The notes under the pieces: model-generated
What the model was told of the DNA's origin: nothing
What the model saw: the letters and a program-made list of their open reading frames with translations, nothing else
The model's database searches: none
DNA from: CAZWTD01 sp964637345
GTDB taxonomy: Bacteria; Patescibacteriota; Patescibacteriia; HK-STAS-PATE-3
Direction: 5' to 3'
Assembly: GCA_964637345.1 (NCBI GenBank)
Contig: CAZWTD010000013.1
Coordinates: 1 to 32,281 of the forward strand
Length of the DNA stretch: 32,281 bases
Shown: piece after piece, positions 28,438 to 32,281 of the stretch
Layout: each line of letters begins with the position of its first letter
How positions within the stretch are numbered: position 1 is the stretch's first letter
Program-made: the position numbers and the translations under genes

Positions 28438-30648
28438 ATGAAGAGAAAAGTACTTTCTCGCCTTCTACTCCCTGCGCTCGGACTTCTCATCGGAAGCGCT
28501 GTTTTTGTTGCCCCGCAACTCGCCCGAAGCTCGGATGGGTCAGTTCCAACTCAAGCGAAAACGCTTTCCGTGACTGCCGCGGCGACTCAGGTCCCTTCCG
28601 CAATTATTGAGTCGGACTTTTCGTTTAATGCGGTTGGCGCGAAATGGGAAGGAAGCGCCGATCTTTCAATCCGAACTCGGACAAACACGGGGTGGACCGA
28701 TTGGACGAGTCTTATCGTCGACGAGGATTCCGCGAGCCGCGACGGTCAAGGTATTGCCGCATATGCGAATTTGCTGTTTACAGATCCCTCCGATGCGCTT
28801 CAGTATCGCATTGATGGAGGCGAGGCTCCAAGCGGGCTGGAGTTCTTCTATCTCAACACAATGAAGAAGGAGTCGTGGTCTGATCGCTGGCTGGGGTGGA
28901 TGGCTCGGGAGGCTCGAGGCGATCTGAGCATTCTCTCGCGTCAGGACTGGGGCGCCGATGAATCAATTCGCTTTGACGGCGACCAGGAAATTTGGCCGCC
29001 AGAATATGCAACGCCGGAAGTGTTCATTATTCATCACACTGCCGGCTCGAACGGTCAGCCGTCTCTTGATCAGGCGAAGGCAGTTATTCGCGGCATCTAT
29101 TATTACCATACCGTAATCCGCGGTTGGGGGGATATCGGTTACAATTATCTCATTGATACCGCCGGCCACGTTTTTGAGGGCCGCTTTGGCGGTGATGGGG
29201 TAACCGGCGCCCATACCTATCGGACCGGCTGCCCGGGCAAAGGCGCCGACCAGGGCTACAATACCGGAAGCGTTGGGGTTGCTCTCCTTGGGAACTATGA
29301 GAGTACGGACACGCTATCCTCGGAATCGCAGTCGGCGCTCGTCGACCTTTTAGCGGAAAAAGGGCGCGCACTTGGGATTGATCCGGACAGCGAAACGTAT
29401 TTTAAAGATCGAACTATTTCGACCGTGTTCGGGCATATCGACGTTGACTGCACGGTCTGTCCGGGTGAGCACCTTCGCTCCGAACTCGATACGGTGCGAA
29501 CGCTTGCCGGGGAAGCCTACGAATCGCTCCCGAGTTCAGGTGCGAAGCTACTGGAGTCTCCAATGCCGTCTGCGATTTTGTCCGGCGGGAGTCGAGAAGT
29601 GACGTTTCTCTATAAGAATACTGGTACATCAACCTGGACACGCAACGAGGTGAAGGTGAAGGTGGAATCGCCCGACGGTTCAGCCAGCCCATTTGCAATT
29701 CGCGCGAATGGAGTTGCGACCGACCGCGTTCCAATGTCAGAGACTTCAGTTGCCCCGGGCGCCCAGGGCCATTTTACGTTTACGGCAACGGCACCGACCG
29801 AACTCGGGACCTACTATCAGCGTTTTGTTCTCATGAAGAATGATGACGCGATCAGCGGGGGAACGAAGATAAAGAAAACGCGAGTCGATTCTTCGAGTCA
29901 GGCCGGACTTGCTGAGTTGAATGTTCCCGTGGCGATGCTCGACACCTGGCGCTCCTGGGCGACGATTAAAATGACGAACACCGGGGTAACGACCTGGAAT
30001 CGGTCAGTCGTGTTGAAAATCATGAATGACGACTTCGGCCCGAGCTCATTCTACGATAGTTCGTGGCCCGGCGCGGTTGGCGAGATAGTCATGCAGGAAG
30101 GAAGCGTGCCGCCCGGCGGAACCGCAACGTATCGTTTTCTCATGCGGGCTCCGGTACATTCCCAGATCTACACCCAGATTTTTCAGCTCATCGATCGGAG
30201 CAACGGAAATCATGTTATCCAGCACCGCCACGTCGTTTCCTTAATTCGGATCGACCCAACCTATGCGTCGCTTGAGGCGCGGCAGTATTCCGCGGAGCGA
30301 GGAGTAGAAAATATTCCCGCCGCAGTTCGATCAAGTTGGCGTCCGACCGTGACGGTTCGGTATACGAACACCGGGACCCAGACCTGGGACCGGAGCGTGA
30401 AGCTAAATATCTACGGCGCGCTCTACCGACGGCCCGAGTTTCGAGACGGAAGCTGGCCTCGGGAGACCGGAGGGATTACGATGAATGAGTCCTCGGTTCC
30501 GCCGGGCGGCACAGCGAGTTACACCTTCCGCCTTGATGCTCCGGACGAGCTTCAGGTCTATGAAATCTACTTCCGCCTCTCGCGTGGGCCGGAGCAAGTC
30601 GCGATGCCGGGAAGCTATTTCTCCGAGTTGATTCGGGTGGATCGCTAA
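28438..30648 (+). CDS. Secreted peptidoglycan amidase (PGRP/amidase_2 type) with three C-terminal Ig-like repeats
   Basis: The 736-residue protein starts with a signal peptide (MKRKVLSRLLLPALGLLIGSAVFVAP). A beta domain at about 45-155 is followed by a zinc amidase of the PGRP/N-acetylmuramoyl-L-alanine amidase family (about 165-355): LSRQDWGAD, VFIIHHTAGSNG (His199/200), GWGDIGYNYLIDTAGHVFEGR, NTGSVGVALLGNY, and GHIDVDCTVCPG with His333 and Cys341 as zinc ligands. Such enzymes cut the bond between MurNAc and the stem peptide. Three related domains follow (about 375-480, 488-601, 611-736), each with an NTGxxTW motif and PPGGTATYRF-like ending, resembling the NBR1 four-tryptophan Ig-like domain. 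I prefer ATG 28438; a GTG at 28402 would add 12 residues. Confidence 0.88.
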   Translation: MKRKVLSRLLLPALGLLIGSAVFVAPQLARSSDGSVPTQAKTLSVTAAATQVPSAIIESDFSFNAVGAKWEGSADLSIRTRTNTGWTDWTSLIVDEDSASRDGQGIAAYANLLFTDPSDALQYRIDGGEAPSGLEFFYLNTMKKESWSDRWLGWMAREARGDLSILSRQDWGADESIRFDGDQEIWPPEYATPEVFIIHHTAGSNGQPSLDQAKAVIRGIYYYHTVIRGWGDIGYNYLIDTAGHVFEGRFGGDGVTGAHTYRTGCPGKGADQGYNTGSVGVALLGNYESTDTLSSESQSALVDLLAEKGRALGIDPDSETYFKDRTISTVFGHIDVDCTVCPGEHLRSELDTVRTLAGEAYESLPSSGAKLLESPMPSAILSGGSREVTFLYKNTGTSTWTRNEVKVKVESPDGSASPFAIRANGVATDRVPMSETSVAPGAQGHFTFTATAPTELGTYYQRFVLMKNDDAISGGTKIKKTRVDSSSQAGLAELNVPVAMLDTWRSWATIKMTNTGVTTWNRSVVLKIMNDDFGPSSFYDSSWPGAVGEIVMQEGSVPPGGTATYRFLMRAPVHSQIYTQIFQLIDRSNGNHVIQHRHVVSLIRIDPTYASLEARQYSAERGVENIPAAVRSSWRPTVTVRYTNTGTQTWDRSVKLNIYGALYRRPEFRDGSWPRETGGITMNESSVPPGGTASYTFRLDAPDELQVYEIYFRLSRGPEQVAMPGSYFSELIRVDR

Positions 30649-30650
30649 CT

Positions 30651-30687
30651 AGACCTCCTAACTCGTTCGGGGACGTGGTCTTTTTTT
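30651..30687 (+). terminator. Terminator of the amidase gene
   Basis: AGACC/GGTCT with partial inner pairing TCC/GGGGA, followed by an unbroken run of seven T (30681-30687). Confidence 0.7.
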
Positions 30688-30706
30688 GATGAAGTAGGGA
30701 AGGAAA

Positions 30707-32281
30707 CTATCGGTTTCCGTGCTTATTGATAACCGCCTCAGCCTCTTCCATTCTCACAGAGATGAGTTTTGATACGCCGTCGTCGCCCATGGTTACGCCG
30801 TAGAGGAGGGCGGCCTTTTCCATGGTCGCGCGGTTGTGGGTGATGATAACGAACTGGGTTTTCTGACTCAGTTCGGCGACGATCGCGGCAAAGCGCTGGG
30901 AGTTCGCTTCGTCGAGCGCCGCGTCAACCTCGTCGAGAACGACAAAGGGCGAGGGGTTATTTGCGATGATCGCGGCGATCAGGGCGATTGAGGTGAGTGC
31001 GCGTTCGCCACCCGAGAGCATCGTAATATTTTGAAGCTTTTTCCCCGGGGGCGTTGCGATAATATCAATTCCGACGATTACCTTTTCTCCGGTTGGCTTT
31101 CGGACCGGCGCCTGTTCTTCGGCATCATCGTCATCCTCATCCTCATCGTCCTCTTCATCATCGTCTTCATCCTCATCAACCGGAGCGTAGACGTCTTCTT
31201 TTCGAAGAACAAGCTTGGCGTTTCCGCCGCGGAAGAGCACGCGGAAAGAGCGCTGGAATTCTTGGTTGATCTTTTCGAAAGATTCGTCGAACTGCTTATG
31301 AATGGTTTCATCGAGTTCCCGAATGACTTGTTCGAGCTGTTCGAGCGCGCCGCGGAGGTCAGCTGATTGTTTCTCAAGGAATTGAAAGCGCTCGTTGGTT
31401 GTCTCATACTCCTCAGTAATTCCTTCATCAATACCGCCGATCAGCTCCAAGGAGTGTTTAAGGCGTGAAATTTCCTCTTGGTACTCTGGTTCAGCCCGGC
31501 GTTCTTCTGCGGCGACCGGAGTCGTTGTGGCGAGAACGCGGTGAATCGCTTCCTCTGGTAGCTCGGCGCGGAACTCCCGCTCCAGGTCGTCTCTCCTTGT
31601 CTCCAGGCGGGCAAGTTCGACCTGAATCGCGTTGAGCTTGGCGTTTTCTTGGTTCAGCGCATGCTGCTGTTCACGGAAGGATTTTTGTAGCGCGAAAAGG
31701 CGCTCCCGGTTTCCTTGCGCTTTGACGTTAAAGCTTTGGATAGCGTCAGCGAGGACCTTGAGTTTTGCGTCGAGCGTATCCAGGTTTTGTTGAATCGCGC
31801 TATCCTCGGCCTGGAAGAGTTTGAGCGCTTTCCCTTTTTCATTCGGTTCGAGCTTACTGCGTTCTAGTTCGAGAGTAATTTTCCGGCGCTCCGTTACGAG
31901 GCGGTCGCGATATTGGGTGAGTGAGGCGAGCTTTTCGCGCGTTGTTCCAAGACGGTTTTCGAGTCCATGGATTTCATTGACGAGACTATCTTTCGTCTTT
32001 AAAAACTCAGTCAGTTTTGCCTGGAGCTCGAGAACAGCGCTTGGGTCATGCTCAGAAGCGTCATCGGACAGGCGGGCGAGCAAACGGCGCATGGTTTCTC
32101 CTATCGCTTCCGCGTCACGCTTGAGCCGGCTGAGGGCCGAGAGGTCTTCGGTCCGGGCTAAGGCCTCAATCAGCTGCTCTTGAGCCTCGGCTGCTTCAGC
32201 GAGGTCGGACCGAAGCTCCTTTACGTCGAGTCGAGAAGCATGTTCGAGTTTTGTCGTCGCTTTGATGAGCGCTTGTTCTAT
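30707..32281 (-). CDS. smc: SMC chromosome condensation protein, C-terminal half, cut off by the window
   Basis: The frame stays open to the window edge, so 524 C-terminal residues are visible. Most of the first 330 are coiled coil (long Leu/Glu/Lys/Arg heptads such as KALKLFQAEDSAIQQNLDTLDAKLKVLADAIQSF). The ATPase C-lobe follows: RSFRVLFRGGNAKLVL, PPGKKLQNITMLSGGERALTSIALIAAI with the ABC signature, Walker B in PFVVLDEVDAALDEANS, and VIITHNRATMEKAALLYGVTMGDDGVSKLISVRM. SMC dimers organise and separate chromosomes in the cytoplasm. Between RGGNAKLVLRKEDVY and PVRKPTGEKVIVGIDI is an acidic run of about 22 Asp/Glu residues (+ strand 31115-31180), where most bacterial SMCs have only a short linker. 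Nothing after the stop tells which genes share the transcript. Confidence 0.93.
   Translation of the reverse strand: MEQALIKATTKLEHASRLDVKELRSDLAEAAEAQEQLIEALARTEDLSALSRLKRDAEAIGETMRRLLARLSDDASEHDPSAVLELQAKLTEFLKTKDSLVNEIHGLENRLGTTREKLASLTQYRDRLVTERRKITLELERSKLEPNEKGKALKLFQAEDSAIQQNLDTLDAKLKVLADAIQSFNVKAQGNRERLFALQKSFREQQHALNQENAKLNAIQVELARLETRRDDLEREFRAELPEEAIHRVLATTTPVAAEERRAEPEYQEEISRLKHSLELIGGIDEGITEEYETTNERFQFLEKQSADLRGALEQLEQVIRELDETIHKQFDESFEKINQEFQRSFRVLFRGGNAKLVLRKEDVYAPVDEDEDDDEEDDEDEDDDDAEEQAPVRKPTGEKVIVGIDIIATPPGKKLQNITMLSGGERALTSIALIAAIIANNPSPFVVLDEVDAALDEANSQRFAAIVAELSQKTQFVIITHNRATMEKAALLYGVTMGDDGVSKLISVRMEEAEAVINKHGNR

Overview
The window is bacterial, moderately GC-rich and tightly packed. 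It uses the standard stop codons, and TGA forms many ATGA overlaps between neighbouring genes. It suggests an uncultivated lineage with a small fermentative genome, most likely Candidate Phyla Radiation/Patescibacteria or a similar group. The reasons are stand-alone swivelling PEP-utilising domains, several leaderless or SD-less genes, an SMC with an acidic insert, and many proteins of no recognised family. This taxonomic guess is inference; there is no rRNA here to settle it.

Layout. 1-2360: the end of a membrane-anchored extracellular protein, a free-standing ATP-grasp domain of the PEP synthase/PPDK type, and a small orphan gene. 2410-10521: an energy-metabolism island. The + strand carries an EamA transporter, a DUF6390-like protein, a hydrogenase maturation protease and a two-subunit 2-oxoacid:ferredoxin oxidoreductase. 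The - strand converges on it with a ferredoxin, a fused FAD/NAD(P)H oxidoreductase plus hydrogenase small subunit, and the NiFe large subunit. 10580-10867: tRNA-Glu and a GC-rich stretch that may be a structured RNA. 10881-12571: acyl carrier protein, a 69-residue protein and a degenerate receiver protein with a long folded leader. 12575-17037: two proteins ending in a PEP-type swivelling His domain and one unknown protein. 17054-18530: a histidine phosphatase and a REP-associated transposase with its REP hairpins. 18494-28365: surface-polysaccharide genes (GT4, three O-antigen polymerase/ligase-like proteins, flippase, GT2), with a FabH-like ketosynthase and a Ham1-like protein among them. 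28338-30687: a secreted amidase with three repeat domains. 30707-32281: the C-terminal half of SMC.

How the genes fit together. The oxidoreductase would reduce ferredoxin while splitting 2-oxoacids. The hydrogenase could reoxidise ferredoxin and NAD(P)H by making H2, and the maturation protease would process its large subunit. The separate ATP-grasp and His-domain proteins look like a dikinase-type phosphotransferase broken into pieces. The ACP and ketosynthase lie 11 kb apart without other fatty-acid genes in view. Genes fall into two expression styles: stand-alone genes with a TTGACA-type promoter, strong Shine-Dalgarno and own terminator, and genes or operons whose first ATG sits only 6-25 bases after the -10 box with no Shine-Dalgarno.
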